Source of the DNA: Penelope pileata
Lineage: Eukaryota > Chordata > Aves > Galliformes > Cracidae
Direction: 5' to 3'
NCBI GenBank assembly: GCA_013396635.1
Contig: WBMW01004965.1
Coordinates: 1,405,295-1,469,294, forward strand
Length of the DNA stretch: 64,000 nt
A model generated the notes under the pieces. It saw nothing but the letters and a program-made list of their open reading frames with translations. It did not search any database and was not told the DNA's origin. The stretch's first letter is position 1. The number at the start of each line of letters is the position of its first letter. Shown here in pieces: positions 46,561-59,115 of the stretch. The position numbers and the translations under genes are program-made.

Positions 46561-49500
46561 AACAGGGACCACCAAAGCACTGTGGATACGGACATCAGCA
46601 TAGCTGTGCAGCGCACACCGACTGCCTCGGGTCACCAGGTGGGAGGAGATGTTGGGGAACTGAAGCCCAGTGTGGGGAATGGAGCTAGAGAGGGGGATGA
46701 TGATGGTCCTGGGTCAGGGGGGAGCTCCTGGTCTCTGCCAGCTCTGGGACTTTGAAGCCTAAAGATTCTTCGTGCACATGTCCTTACTTCCTAAGCACAC
46801 AAAGCTCCAGCAGTGAGCAGGGATACCATGCTTGCGTTTTGGCTAATTGTCTGTTCTGTGCTGATCATCATCCTCTACAGGAAATCACACTAGATAAATA
46901 CACACAGCAAACAAACAAAGAAATAAACAATAATAACACAAAGAAGCTTATTCAGCTGTTAGTGGGTGTCAGACTGTGATCTCTTGCTCAATGCAAGAAG
47001 ATGCTGCGCTTATGGAAGTGGACAACAGCTGCACAGAGGTTTTGGTCTTCATAATCCTCCACGAGAACTCGTAGCAGTGACTCAAAGCCACTGCCACAGG
47101 CTATGAGGAGTGTTAAATTTAATGAAAGTTCATTCCAGCTAATACAGAAAGACTGAGGAAGGCACACAGAACTCGTGTGCCTTCTTTCTGGTCGTGTTTC
47201 CTAACGAGCGGTCACAGTGTCTGCTCTGTACACGCTGCCCTTCCAACCACACTGAAGGAACATGGGGCAGATCAGGGAGCTGGGAAACATCAGATCCCCT
47301 GTCCTAGGAAAAGCACCACCAGGGCTCATATTCAATAAAGACGATTTCCCTTTAAGGACAGAGAAATACTTTCCATACTGTAAGAGCTTTAGACAAACTT
47401 TAGACAATTCCCCAGGATATATGTTCAGGCTGACACTATTTTATTGGGATAACAACGTGAGATCCAGGCACTTTTGGACATATGCCAGTGTGTATCTATC
47501 CCACTCTGACACACTATTTGTTCCACTGTAACATCAAATATGAAGATTTTAACAGAGCTGTGACACAAGGTATCAATTTCATGCAGACGCAACATGGAAA
47601 AGCACAGCAGGATGGAGTCATCACCGAACAGGAACGTTCCAGCCTGGGCTGGAAGCGTAAGATGATAGCTTGTATTAAACTGATCATGGCAAAACAGCTT
47701 ATCAGCAGCTAAACACCAATGAGAGCATTTGTAATACCAACTAACTGCAGGGTTAGTTAAGGGATCCTGTTTGATGGGAAGATGTTGGACTCGAGGCTCA
47801 ACCCTGACCTGCCCACAGCCAATGGTCTGCACTCTGTTTACTTCCACAGGAACGGGGTTGGGATCTGTAATGCAAAGGGTGAGCGAGGAGGAAGGAAGAG
47901 AGCAGGAGTGGGGGCAACTCACTATCACACACAAACCCAAAAGATAAAATCAACAAAGCAATTAAGCTTCAACAGAAACAAGGCAGGTTTTTTGTTTTGT
48001 TTTGTTTTTTTCCCAGTGTGAATGTTAATTACTGTGCCTTACAGCCGAGATAACGAGAGGGTTTTACTGCCTAGCATTTTTCAAACAAAGACATGAAAAA
48101 TTCATGAGCAGGGAAGACCTTGGTGTTGAGCTTCAGTTTTCTTGTCAAATATTTCAGCTCTGGAGGTCCTTCGGAAGGTTACACAGCAATATTCAAGTCT
48201 AAAGGATGCCTGTCAGCTGGATCTAAAAGCAACCGGAATTTTATAGGCTACATGTGACCTTGTCAACGTATTTTCACTGGCCAACAGTGTCTTCCAGCAT
48301 CATTCACCCAGCTCACAATAAAAGCTGAACATTAAAATGTCTGTCCTCCTGAGGACAGACCACTCACAACATCAATTTGTCCGTAACATAGGAACTAAGA
48401 TTCCCAGTGGTTTGCCCGATGCTGAGAAACGCTGATGTCGGCACAGCGCTCTGGAAGGGTCCACATGTACCTGTGTGCTGACAACCAGACACTGAGCTCT
48501 GGGGAAACTTTCACAGTCACAGAAGTTTTATCAAGACTCTGTGCAGTCTAAAATGTCACCCTTTAACTGGGGAGCAAGATCCCACTAATTCTGGCATGGT
48601 TTCTGATAAGATCTAAAATCTTTCAAGTAACCGGCTTTAGACACACGGGTATTTTGTGAGTTAGCAGTGCCTTTATTAAAGCCTGGCCGAGGCTTTCTTA
48701 CAGGTTACAAAAACGAGTTGCTGTTTGCTGACATGTAGGTCAGGCACAGATCAAGTGTGAGGAGAACAAGGCCACCGAGCAGACTAACAAGAAGCAAGTG
48801 CAGCACAAAAGCTTTGGGGATCATGTGAATCTCCTCCTCTTGCCTAATCAAACTCACCATAGCAGAAGTAGGAATTTGACGAAGTCTTCAAAGTCTGAAC
48901 TGCTCAATGTTTTCTTCCCATGTTTAATAAAGAGAAATCCCTCAGGTGAGTCACTAAGAATCATCCTTCAAACCAAAAACTTCCCTAATCCATAGCCCCA
49001 AGCTTTTAAAAATTACTCTGCATCAAAATTCTCAGCATACCACCTCCTTTAGCGTATAAACTGCTACATGAAGACAACATAATAAGTGCATGCATTGCCT
49101 GTGTGCTCTGCCTGCAGTGATTTCACACAAATATGACAACTCAGCTGCACAGAACATGCTGTCAGATCAGAAGCTTGAATTGTGAATTTGAGGCAATTTT
49201 TGAATTAATCTCCCTTGCCAGAAAGACTTTTAGCAAAAAGACAGATTGAACACGTGCTGAAGTCTCTGATGCTAGGAAAGAACGTTCAGCTAAAAATAAT
49301 AATGAACAAGGAAAAACCTCTGCTAATCGTGTTGAAGATCTCAGTGTAGCCAAAAGTTCATGTAGGTTCACTGCTTTTCTCCTGAAGTATTGCTTGAAAT
49401 TAGACTCTTCTTTAGAAGGTCTCAATGGCCAACCCTTCCAAGCAGCAAACCTTCAGTCAAAATACTTTCTCCTGCACGTTTGCTGAGGCTTCACTTGACT

Positions 49501-51719
49501 GATGCCACCACTTCCCTGCCTAGAAGAGCAATGGGCTTCGACTCCTACTCTAAAAGCAAAAAGTTATTAAGAATATTAAGTCTTTGTTTTACAATAAAGT
49601 GACAGAAAAGAATGCTAGCAGCTTCTTTCTCTTCTTTTATAAGCTGCTGCTGACAAACGCCAGCCTGGTCTCTGAGAGGTATCTGCTGATGTTTAGAGGA
49701 AACGTGGTAAACAGGAGAGAGAAAAGTCAAAGGAGAAGTAAATAAGCACGCTGGTTTCATCAACTCTGTATCTCAGCCTGGCGATAAGGGATGATGGAGT
49801 GCCTTTAACCTCAACACACTTCACTTAAGTACCTGCACTGTTCTGTGTGACGTTCAGCACAGCTCTCACATCACAGCTCCGCAGCGCTCGGAGCCCAGAC
49901 GCTGCTGTATCAGCCAACCCTCAGCTCTTCTGGGTGCAACAAAGCATGGGATTGCTCTTCACAGATGTTCTTTTCCACACTTTGCCCCCAACCTGCACTT
50001 CTCTGAGCAAACAAACTTCTACCCAGGACACATATTTTTGTTGCAGGAAATACCTGTCACACATTTGCCTTACTGGTGAAACGGTGAGGATGGATTCGCA
50101 GCTGCACTCTGAGCCTGCTGGGAGCAGTGAGTGGGGATACAGAGTTGATGTAGAATTGGTACTTTCACCTTCCTAAGGCTGGCACTGTGCTTCCACTGTC
50201 TTTTGGACAGACTGCTCTGACAAACCTTACCCACACATGGCTGTTACAGTGCTCAGTGGGCCTGTTACAGAACTCAGCATTGGTTTGGGGTGTTTTGGAA
50301 GCTGGATTCATTTTTCCAGTCTCAGCTTGATTCCAGCATGACCCAAGCAGAACAACACTTTGTGATTCTTTAGAAAACACCTGCCCTGATAAAATAACAG
50401 AAGCATTCAAAATCCATTTGCTGCTCCTGTGAACTCAGCTTGCACCTTTGTATTGTGCAACACTGCAGGAACCCCAGTGTGAAAAACAGAAAACAAATGT
50501 ACCTCTGCAATGACTCTGACTATGCATCTGGGAACACCAGAGCTGGGTTCAGGAGTCAGTCTCACACCAGTGTGAGTTTTTGCCTGCTGCTGCAGACCCC
50601 CAGCGGGGCTTCTGAGATCCTGAGCAGTTTCCTCCTGCACTGCGGCTCCACTGCTCCCTCTCAGCATCAGTGAGCGTTGGTCCTTCACAAATCATTTTTT
50701 CAAGGTTTTGACTCCTGCCAAGTACCTCCTCTTTTTGTTTGTTTTAAATCAAACAAAGCTGTCTCTTCCTCTGCCTGCTCTTCCCGGGCAATCCTTTCTG
50801 TTCCTGCCAGGGTAGGAAGAGCTGTCTTTCACTTCAGATCCCTGCAAAGCTGCAGCTGAAATCTGTTCGACCACACAGCAGCAAAGGGAAACAAGGGGAA
50901 GTTCTGACTAAAGACAGGTGCCCTGCGGATCTGCACATCAGTGTCTCAGGTTGACCAAACTGCAGCTTGCTTCGTGCCTTGGAGCTGCTCACTGAGAGGT
51001 TTACGGGGCAAGTCTGGCAGTTTTTGTCCATTTATCATGCTGGAGATGCAGACACAGCAAACCGCACCGCTTTGCTGCAGTTTCAAGTATGAAAGTGTGT
51101 CTGTATGTGAGTCACCACTGCTACCAGTATGACCAATCTGCTTTCTACTTTACCAGAAGTCCCGTAACTAAACCTCCAAGGGAGAAGACAGGCCTAATTA
51201 CTGCGCACAGCTTACATATTCATGCGGTGGGTCCCTCCTGACTTTCCCAGATATTCGTGGAACTAGAAGCGTTGGAAATGGCTTTGCAAGAAATTTAAAT
51301 GTCCCAATACTTGAAAAGTAAACAGGGAACTTAACGTTGGTATAACATTTGCTGCTCAAAAGCACATTTATGTAAGGTACAAGGGGAAAAATTATGTGCT
51401 ACCCAACTGCAGAGACTCCATTTCCCCTTATACCTTAAGACACTTCTCTTTGCTTGTATATTTTTGAATTATCTCCCAATGTATTTATTGTTCAGGTTTG
51501 GGTCCAATTCATAAGACCAAGTCTGAATGAACAGTTAGAACTTAAAAAGGAAAAGTCCTTCACCAAAGAAGAAACAGTTCAGGCATGCCTGCTTCTAGAA
51601 TTCATTCATTTAAGAGGTTTATTTCTGTTTATTACTCGCTAACATGTTTAAATTGCCCTAATATCTAATCCTGCCATTTTAAAGATCTGGGCTTAAAAAG
51701 CAATCTGCCTCCACTCGTC
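46561..51719. other. Gene-free stretch
   Basis: Mixed sequence with A/AAAC-rich simple sequence around 46905-46940 and the TTTTG repeat at 47988. A 171-codon minus-strand frame (47425-47940) is Cys/Ser-rich and shows no domain. No supported exon. Confidence 0.5.
47988..48011 (+). repeat. (TTTTG)n simple repeat
   Basis: T-runs separated by single G's at five-base spacing. Confidence 0.85.
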
Positions 51720-51727
51720 ATGCAAAT
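51720..51727 (+). promoter_or_regulatory. POU octamer next to the CpG cluster
   Basis: Perfect ATGCAAAT, 45 bp left of the CpG-rich cluster. Octamers just upstream of GC-rich starts occur in some promoters (histone, immunoglobulin, snRNA). No TATA box is evident nearby. Confidence 0.25.
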
Positions 51728-51769
51728 AACTGGCAATCACAGACCCACCTCTGCGTGGAAGCTGTCCCC

Positions 51770-51910
51770 AGAGCACGGCTCAGCCCCGCAGGACACCGCA
51801 GTAGCAGGGCGGTTTCGGGTCGGCCCGAGGCGCGGAGCGGAGTTATGACTGGGCGCCTCGCGCAGCACCTGCACGCCTGGTGCGTGGCTGCCGCTCGCTC
51901 TCTCGCTTTC
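51770..51910. promoter_or_regulatory. Compact CpG-rich cluster, possible promoter or small CpG island
   Basis: About 18 CpG dinucleotides in roughly 140 bp, with words such as ggtcggcccgaggcgcgg, gggcgcctcgcgcagc and ccgctcgctctctcgc. This is far above the surrounding AT-rich sequence. Retention of so many CpGs suggests protection from methylation. A frame through it encodes up to about 145 residues but has no recognisable domain. Confidence 0.38.
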
Positions 51911-52939
51911 ATGAGAAACAAAATTCAGCCTCCCACACGCCCACCACAAAGAGGAAACTCAATAGATACAGCCGAGTTTATCATGGCCAATGGCAAGTGG
52001 AGGAGGATACAGCTGCTGACCCTCCACTTGGGCAGCCCCACGCCAACCTCCGCCATTTTGGCCCTGAGGTCGCTGTGGCTCCAGGCCCGTGCTTACCTAC
52101 CCAAGAAAATATCACAGCTACATGGTCACTTTTATCATGAGTTAAGCTCTTTTCCTGCTGTGCTCAATAAAAGATGGGGAGTACTCAAGTGATTTAACCA
52201 TGTCTTACAGTGGGTTAGTGACTCATCTGGGTTTAGAAAAAATTCAGGGTTTTTCCTTGCTCACAGGCCTGTATTTCAAACACAGAGTTTTCTTTTGACT
52301 ATTCCTGTTTTCATTTCATCTGGTTTCCATTGAGTAAAATTAGAAGCATAAAGTTTAAGCTATATTGTGGACCGCTGAAACATTCAAACACACAGAGAAG
52401 TTTATACTGAATGCAGGCCATTTGCTGAGACTCATTATCAGCTAAGCATCGCCTAACGAAGGCTGCCAGATTAACTGTCCTCAGCCATGCAGCAGTAGAA
52501 TGTTTTCCCAGTTTCCCGATGGTGATCCGGGCCGTGTTCATTCACGGGGTGGCTTTCAGCACAGAGTACCAGACACAAGCAGGCTGCCCTGGTTCCACTG
52601 GATGTAATCCTGAAGGAGTTTTTGAGCACACGGATCTCAGTGATACCTCCTATTTTACCAGCATCAGGAACATTGCACGGCACAGGTAACACGAAAAGGA
52701 AGTCGTATCTTGGTGATAAGATGAAAGAAAAAAGATTAAGAAGAAAGCAGATATATTTTCAAAGTACTGCAAAGTAAAGCAACCTAAGAGAGTTTAGACA
52801 CATTTCCTTTAAAATTCAGCTACCAGAACATCTTCACAGGAGGTTAAATGGTTTCAGTTCACCCACACATTCAGAGGCTAGATCCTAAATACAGGTTATT
52901 CACTGGGTTAAGAACACAGGAAAAGACAGGAATAAAGAC

Positions 52940-53160
52940 TTAAATTCGAGAGACTACCCAGTACTACTGCCTTATTCACATTAAGTGTTACTTTGTAAGC
53001 CACGAAAACAAACTTTCAAAGCAAACTTGTTTGAGGGTTTACTTCAAAATAAAGCAAGCCGTTGAAAGTCTGTACTTGCATGCATCCTACTTAATTACAG
53101 CAAGTTTGCATTAATGAAAAACCGGCTGCAAACTGGATTCATTAAGCACCATAGTGCACA
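52940..53160. promoter_or_regulatory. AT-rich element-like block
   Basis: It contains cttattcacattaagtg, ctacttaattacagcaag, ttgcattaatgaaaaacc and ggattcattaagcacc, with repeated CATTAAG/CATTAAT words as in the 18.6 kb element. Short and non-repetitive. Confidence 0.32.
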
Positions 53161-53759
53161 GAAAACTGTTCTTTGAGAACTTTGTGCTGCTGCAGGTAAC
53201 CGCCTATCTGTCTGGGAAAACAAAATTAAGCCAAAGGAAGAAGTCAAACACGAGACGCCATCTCAGCCATGGCAGTACTGTGTGGGGTCTCTCCTGCAGT
53301 CCACAGCCTGCCCCATCCCATGGAAGAACTTGTGAGAGTGGAGCTGGGATGGCTCCACCATGCCTGGTGCAGTGGTCCAAGCATCAACTCAGGGACAGTT
53401 TTAAAGTCTGAAGGGTTACCTGCTTACCTACAACAAACTCAGGGGCTCAAGTGCTTCCTAATGCACAGATGTGAGAAGCTAATAATTATCTGAATAATTA
53501 TCTTAACTGGTGCGCTGACTATCAGGTTCAATGAGAAACATGAAGCAGTTAAAACCTCAAGGAACTACCGCTTCTTTTTTAGGTACAATGAAACGGACCG
53601 ATTCCCAGGGGTGCCTTGGATAGGTTTCTGCCATCAGGGCTTTAGTTTGGCAACTTTCATGAGCACTTGAATAAAAATGAGCATTTTCTGGAGCTTGGAG
53701 TACGTGCTGCTTGAACTTCTCTGCAGGCATTTCAGTGAAGCTCTCAAACCACCACACTA

Positions 53760-54130
53760 AGTAGTGCCCCAGCAGAAGACACGCAATCGCTTCCTCTCAC
53801 CCTTGTGACCTCGTCCTCCTCGCACGACTCGGCAGCCACAGCCACCCCGAGGCACTTTCTGCTTCCAGCAGTGGTGACAGGCAGAGACCAGGTGAAGGCT
53901 GGGGACAGGAGTACCAGGGCCAGGTGCTGTCCCAGGGATGCACCTGAAGCATGGGCAGCATGTGGTAGCAGCAAAGCTCTCCAAAGCTCCACAGCTGGGC
54001 TTGGTGCCTGCCCTAGGCTTCCTGCCTCCATCACGTCCCTGTGTCCACTGACTGCTGCCACCGAGCTCAGGAGCTCACTGGGCTCACGCGGCTTTCCAAC
54101 CTCTGGGCGTATTTCAAAGCCCACGTCCAT
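53760..54130. other. GC-richer stretch, no recognised gene
   Basis: GC-rich sequence open in several frames on both strands. The predicted peptides (rich in Ala, Ser, Gly, Arg) change character from frame to frame, as expected of GC-rich non-coding DNA. No splice-site pair or domain supports a gene. Confidence 0.5.
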
Positions 54131-54843
54131 CTACTAAGCCTCTACTAAATACATACACACAGCAGACAAATGCCCACAGCTTGCAAAGAGGAGTGAAAGT
54201 TCACTCAGAAAAGCACTTCTAGCCATGTCTGAACTATGAACTGAAATTCAAAATGAAGGGCTTCACCGTGCGTTTTTGTTTTTGTTGTAATTGGCAACAC
54301 AACCCCGGAACTGCTGGTAGTGGCAGTAGCTCCTTTACCAAACCATTGTATCATTTCTGACATTAGCAGCCTGGGAATTCGCTGTAACAGTGATCTATAT
54401 TCCCACGCTGCTTTCAGATTGGTTTAGAGCACAGAATGTATAAATGCTGAACTGTTACAACACATATATATCTACCTCTCCTCTTCTGAGAACAACAAAA
54501 AAAATTGATGCATTCGGGCAGGCAAATCCTATGTTTTCTGTACGAAAAAAAAAAAAACCTGGCATGAAAACTTTTCTTGTGAATTAAGCCCCATTTAAAA
54601 ACCAGGCCTATCTACACAGTATAAAAGATATTGTAAATTAGGAATAAGTTCTCATCTATTTGAAGACAGCTGAGAATTATCACACAATTAAGGATGTTAC
54701 GTATTTTTTTAATAGCACCACAGCACTTCTGCAAGATGCCATGCTAAGTGCCGTGCCCCTTAACGACACTTTGCTACCTCAACAGCTGCCTCTTCCCATG
54801 GGATGTGGCAGCAGCCACACAACGGGGCTGTTGGCCTGGGCCA

Positions 54844-54876
54844 GTCCCGTCCTGGTCCCGTCCTGGTCCCATCCTG
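54844..54876 (+). repeat. 11-bp tandem repeat, three copies
   Basis: The unit gtcccgtcctg occurs three times head to tail; the third has A for G at position 6. It is a tiny GC-rich minisatellite in an otherwise unremarkable GC-rich patch (54780-54970). Confidence 0.85.
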
Positions 54877-55079
54877 CCCGGCCCCTGTGGGAAGGGGACA
54901 GGAGGAGCCTGCCCTGGGCTGGTGGCACCTGGGCACCGGTCGGAAGGGGCCAGGCGCACGCGTACGGCTCAGCTCATCACTGTGTTGAAAATGTTTCAGG
55001 AACCTCAAAAACAGATTAAGTAATGCAATAATAAAACTCTCAGTGAACCTGTGCAATAAAATCCATCAACAGAGGAGAT

Positions 55080-55690
55080 GGGTAATATAATCTCTTTAGA
55101 AAAAAAATCCTCTGCTCTATGCCTGAATTACCTTGTGCACCACAAGATAGAGGATTTAGACTATGGCAACGGATTGAAATCTCTCTTCGGGGACATCCTT
55201 CTCATAATTGTACATTCATGCCTCTCTCCCCAGTAGTAGCCTAAATACAATTTACCGTTGCACACATTTTTATAGGGTTTCTGCAAATCCGCCACTTTAT
55301 TACCACCCCGGTTATAAGGGGCCACACGGCAATTCCTAAGGGTTCACTAACTGAGCAAGATATTAAGCTTGAATAAAAAGAATCAAAAACGTCTATCTAC
55401 AATTTATAGTTCTCTATAAAGGACCTTGGGGAACCGCAATTTGAAGGTGAAAAGTAAATGGAAAGCAGATTTCAGCTGAAAAATTCCATATGATCGATGG
55501 AGAAGACTTACGGAGAATTATCCAGAGAGGATTTTAAGGTGTGCTAGAGTTAAAAACATACAACTCCAAATTACACACAAGGCACACAAACATCCCAGCG
55601 TGGATACATCTGATTAATCAGGCCTATTCAGAGCTTGGTAACAGCTGCCTTCTTTATGCACATCTCATGAAAGCCATCCTATTTTACACC
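55080..55690. promoter_or_regulatory. Strong candidate conserved regulatory element
   Basis: Over 600 bp free of repeats: ggcaacggattgaaatctc, acaatttaccgttgcacac, ctttattaccaccccgg, gagcaagatattaagcttg, atatgatcgatggagaag and catctgattaatcaggcc (a palindromic tgattaatca core). The mix of dense rare words without low-complexity sequence is typical of ultraconserved-like elements. Confidence 0.42.
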
Positions 55691-56454
55691 TTTCTTCAGA
55701 GGAAAGAAAGGTAAAAGATACGGAATACTCCCAGGGGGTCCATAGTACCTAACAGCTTCCCAGTTTGTCTGAGAGATCCTGGGGTCCCGAGACGGCTCCT
55801 AACCACAGCACAGACTGCCCGCGCTTGGGCAGATCACCCGGTTCAGCTGGGTACCAGTGTCCCCCTCGGTGGAGTGAGGGAGTGTCAGTTCATTGATAAC
55901 GTTTGTGGTTTCTGAAAATGGTTCAGAAATAAAAGTTATCAATTCAGAGTTATTTGTCTTCCTGAAGTTGTAAGAACAAGAGTATAAAGGCACAGTAGCA
56001 TCTAATTCTAACTAGCAAAAATGGACAGAACAGGCACACAGTTATTTGTTAGTACCTACCAAAATTAACGAATAAATTCATTTGTTAATTCAAGCAATAT
56101 CTTGAAACACTTCAAAATCCAGACTGATGTTTTGGTAGAGGATAAACCATCGCTGGTGCCTCAACGCCTGCAGGTCTGCCAAGTGCTAACACCCTGGGCA
56201 AGGATCATGAGAAATGATTCTTACTGCAGAAGAGAATGTGCCTGCAGGAACAACCCTGTTCTCAAATGCTTTCATCCCCCCCCAGAGAGTTCGGTGTAAG
56301 GTACAGCCACTGCTCTCTGCAGTGCTGGAGGGATGGGACAATCCCAGGCAGTGAACTCTCTAGCTGATGAGAAGCAAAATATTTATCTCTGAATCTTCTG
56401 CAGTTCTTGAATAGCATCATAATTCCCTGAATCTGCGGTATCTCACCAGAATCT

Positions 56455-56625
56455 GAAACACTGACATGTGGTAATTAACCTTCTTTTCATCTCTTGCTGA
56501 TTCAATTGCACAGCATAACTATAGTAATGCATAACAGGTGGGAAAATCTGTGTTTTATTTTTTATTTTTACTTTGAGATATGTAGATAAAAATCGTAGAC
56601 CATATCTGACGCTGAATTAAATGAA
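56455..56625. promoter_or_regulatory. Short AT-rich element-like block
   Basis: It contains gtggtaattaaccttc, ctatagtaatgcataac and gctgaattaaatgaag within 170 bp. Modest motif density, no repeats apart from a short T/A stretch. Confidence 0.22.
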
Positions 56626-57039
56626 GACGTGGTGCAGTTGGGCTGTTGTATGTCCATTAGTGCCATGATGTATTTCTTAGTTCTCCTCCTAAGCCTACTG
56701 CTAGGCCCAGAAATAATGGCTGGAACCCCAGCTGAGATGGGGATGCTCCTCGCACGCGCTGTGACCGGCTTTGTGCTGCCGCTTTGGGCAGCAGCACGGC
56801 TCTGCCAAGTAAGATCCCTTATTTATGACACTTTGCTCTGACCCTTTGTAAGTCACGCTCGGAGATGGGGTGATTTCCCAGCTAAGGACACGTGCACAAG
56901 GAATTAAGCTGGTGCAATCCAGCCTCGTCAGAGTCCATCGCTGATGGCCTGTCTGAGGAAGACAACCCCAGGCAAACTGGAGTGGTGAGGCACCCTTGGC
57001 TGTATCCTCGATCTGCTGCAGATGTCCAATGGATTTAGG

Positions 57040-57060
57040 TTTTTTGTTTGTTTTTGTTTT
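57040..57060 (+). repeat. T/G simple repeat
   Basis: Imperfect TTTG/TTTTTG units. Confidence 0.8.
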
Positions 57061-57184
57061 CTTGGCAAAATATACTGTTGGTGCTCAATTTGTCATCCAG
57101 TCTCCCTTCCTCCTCCTCTGCCATACTCCCTCCCTATATCAGCTATCTGGAAGGCTCTTGGCAAAGACTGTCTCTAATATGTGC

Positions 57185-57350
57185 TTGCATATGGCAGAAC
57201 ATCTATCTTGATGGAAGCAACGAGGCATTAATGTATAACACAAATAATGAACAATGATTCATCCGAGCAGGCTTAATACGAAGGGCTGCTTTTCTTCGAA
57301 TCTGGGCCTCAGTAAAGCTTTAAAGGATAATTTCCACTAAAAATTGGATC
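57185..57350. promoter_or_regulatory. Element-like block
   Basis: It contains gaggcattaatgtataac, aacaatgattcatccg, ggcttaatacgaaggg and aaaggataatttccac. The complex sequence, with rare CpG-containing words retained in an AT-rich setting, argues for constraint. Confidence 0.33.
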
Positions 57351-58696
57351 AACTCCATCGAGAAGAACACAAATCCCTGTTTCCTCCAGATTGTTTCACT
57401 CGATTCACTAAAATGTTTATTCTACACTCAGAAAAAAAGTTGCTGGAATTTCTAAACTGCATTAAAATTAATCCTTTGCTTCTTTACAGTTGCCTTTTTC
57501 AGTGCTTCCTTTGTTCCAAGCTGGCGCTTACAGGAGCTTTCATAACCAGCAGGCAATCACACACATCCTTCCTGTTTGCAGTTTTTACTGTACTTTACAC
57601 AAACAAAAAATGAGGAACAGTCCAAAGTACATCCCAGACATCTGAGAAAGAAGGAGGTAAATGTTGTGAACAGCTCCAAGCAGGACACAAGGAGGGGAAA
57701 AAGACACCTAAGCTGTGAAACAGAGCTACCTTACTAACCCACTTTTTGTCTTGCAAACATAAGAGGATGAGATGACTCAGCCAGAACCCGACAAGCCAGC
57801 AGCTCTGCTCCAAAATGACCGCTTGAACGTGACCAGAGGAAGTGGGAATTGGTGCCTGTGTGCTGAAAACCCACGGCAGATCATGCCAGCCTCGGGAAAC
57901 AACTAGGAAAGGACGGGGCATGACCTGCAGAACTGCCAGCGACCTGCCTGACAGCGTACCAGAGACCGGCCCTCCCTGCACTGCCCTACGGCTGGGTGGC
58001 TCTGGAGAGGCTCTGTTTCCAAACAACTTTTAATTAAAGGCTCTTTCCAGCTCCGAGCTAATTGAGAGAAAGGTCTGCCATGAGGAAACAGAAGGACAGT
58101 GTCCCAGCCCTGGCTGACAAACGCCCTTCTCCACCAGCTGATGCTGTAATCAGACGGCTACCTCCACAGCAAGCCCTCCAGGATGGCTAACAAACCCCCA
58201 TTACCTTCTGTGAACCTGGGTCCCATCAAAATCTGAGCGGACGCACTGTCACACTCCAGAAACATTCTATTTCCTGCCAATGAAACAGCGAATTGCTGCT
58301 TAATGTTCTCCAGCAGTATTTGTTATAGACCGAGAAGCGGTCTCTGGTACACTACAAAACACACTCATTTTTCAACAGCCATGTATCTGAAAATAGACAG
58401 GGCTCAGGTGTTTTTACTACAACATCATGAAAAAAACTTGAGTGCACTGACAAAATCAGCCTTGTCTATGTGGGCATCTGATTTTTGCTAGCCCTGGTGC
58501 AGCTGTACTGCTATCAAAAACAGCACAAAATACTCGAGCGTACGTGGGACTTTGAGGAAAAAAGGAAGCTCTATGGTTTTATGCATCTAGCTGATAGGCA
58601 TCAGTGGGGAAGTGCAGTCTAATTGTTACAGCTTGAAACAGAGGAAATATTTTTAGTTGCATCCTTATCTACCTAGCTACCTATCTGCTCTTCCAG

Positions 58697-58870
58697 CAAG
58701 AAGATCTCCATCGCTTGTCCTTCCCCCAGCTCTGGCTGGGCACGGTACCAACGCAGCATGGGCCACTTCTGCTGCTCCAGAGCTGAAGGAGCAAGATGCT
58801 GTCCCACCACTGAGCCCACGTGCAGGGTTTGCTGTCACACAGCTACTGCTTGACCCTCAGCCAGCTGTAG
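58697..58870 (+). other. Weak candidate plus-strand exon, 174 nt
   Basis: The acceptor context ctacctatctgctcttccag and the donor GTAG then gtaaca enclose 174 nt, open in one frame with two leading and one trailing base. The predicted peptide is Ala/Pro/Leu-rich and ends GFAVTQLLLDPQPAV. No domain is recognised. Its trailing G joins in phase with the AA that begins the candidate at 62287, forming a GAA codon. Such phase agreement has a one-in-three chance of being accidental. It lies just left of an element-like block. Confidence 0.17.
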
Positions 58871-58875
58871 GTAAC

Positions 58876-59115
58876 AGATTTTATTCTCTTTGAAGGAAAG
58901 GAACAATACTTTTTATAGGGAAAATAAGAGTTAAAATGTTTCTGCAGTGATTGCGGAGTAATAATAATGAATATATGTATGAATCTTTAAAAAGTTGCAA
59001 TGAATTAGAGGCAGTCCTTTGCCAACAAAGGCTGCAACTAGAACAAAATGCAGCCTGGATGCTTTTTTGGTGTTTATTGCTTGAATGAGTAATGCTCATA
59101 AAGCTTCCTGTAGCT
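58876..59115. promoter_or_regulatory. AT-rich element-like block
   Basis: It contains gaacaatactttttatagg, ggagtaataataatgaat, gttgcaatgaattagagg, ctttgccaacaaaggc and ttgcttgaatgagtaatg. It directly follows the candidate exon at 58697, so that candidate's donor would sit at the element's left edge. Confidence 0.35.

Noticed and set aside
47425..47940. 171-codon minus-strand frame
   Set aside because: Cys/Ser-rich with no family resemblance and overlapping frames on the other strand; typical of chance.
51755..52192. 145-codon plus-strand frame through the CpG cluster
   Set aside because: The start is not an ATG, composition follows local GC, and no domain is seen; the CpG density is better explained as regulatory.
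53744..54130. Overlapping open frames of 75-128 codons on both strands
   Set aside because: GC-rich DNA has few stops; the peptides differ in character by frame and none looks constrained.
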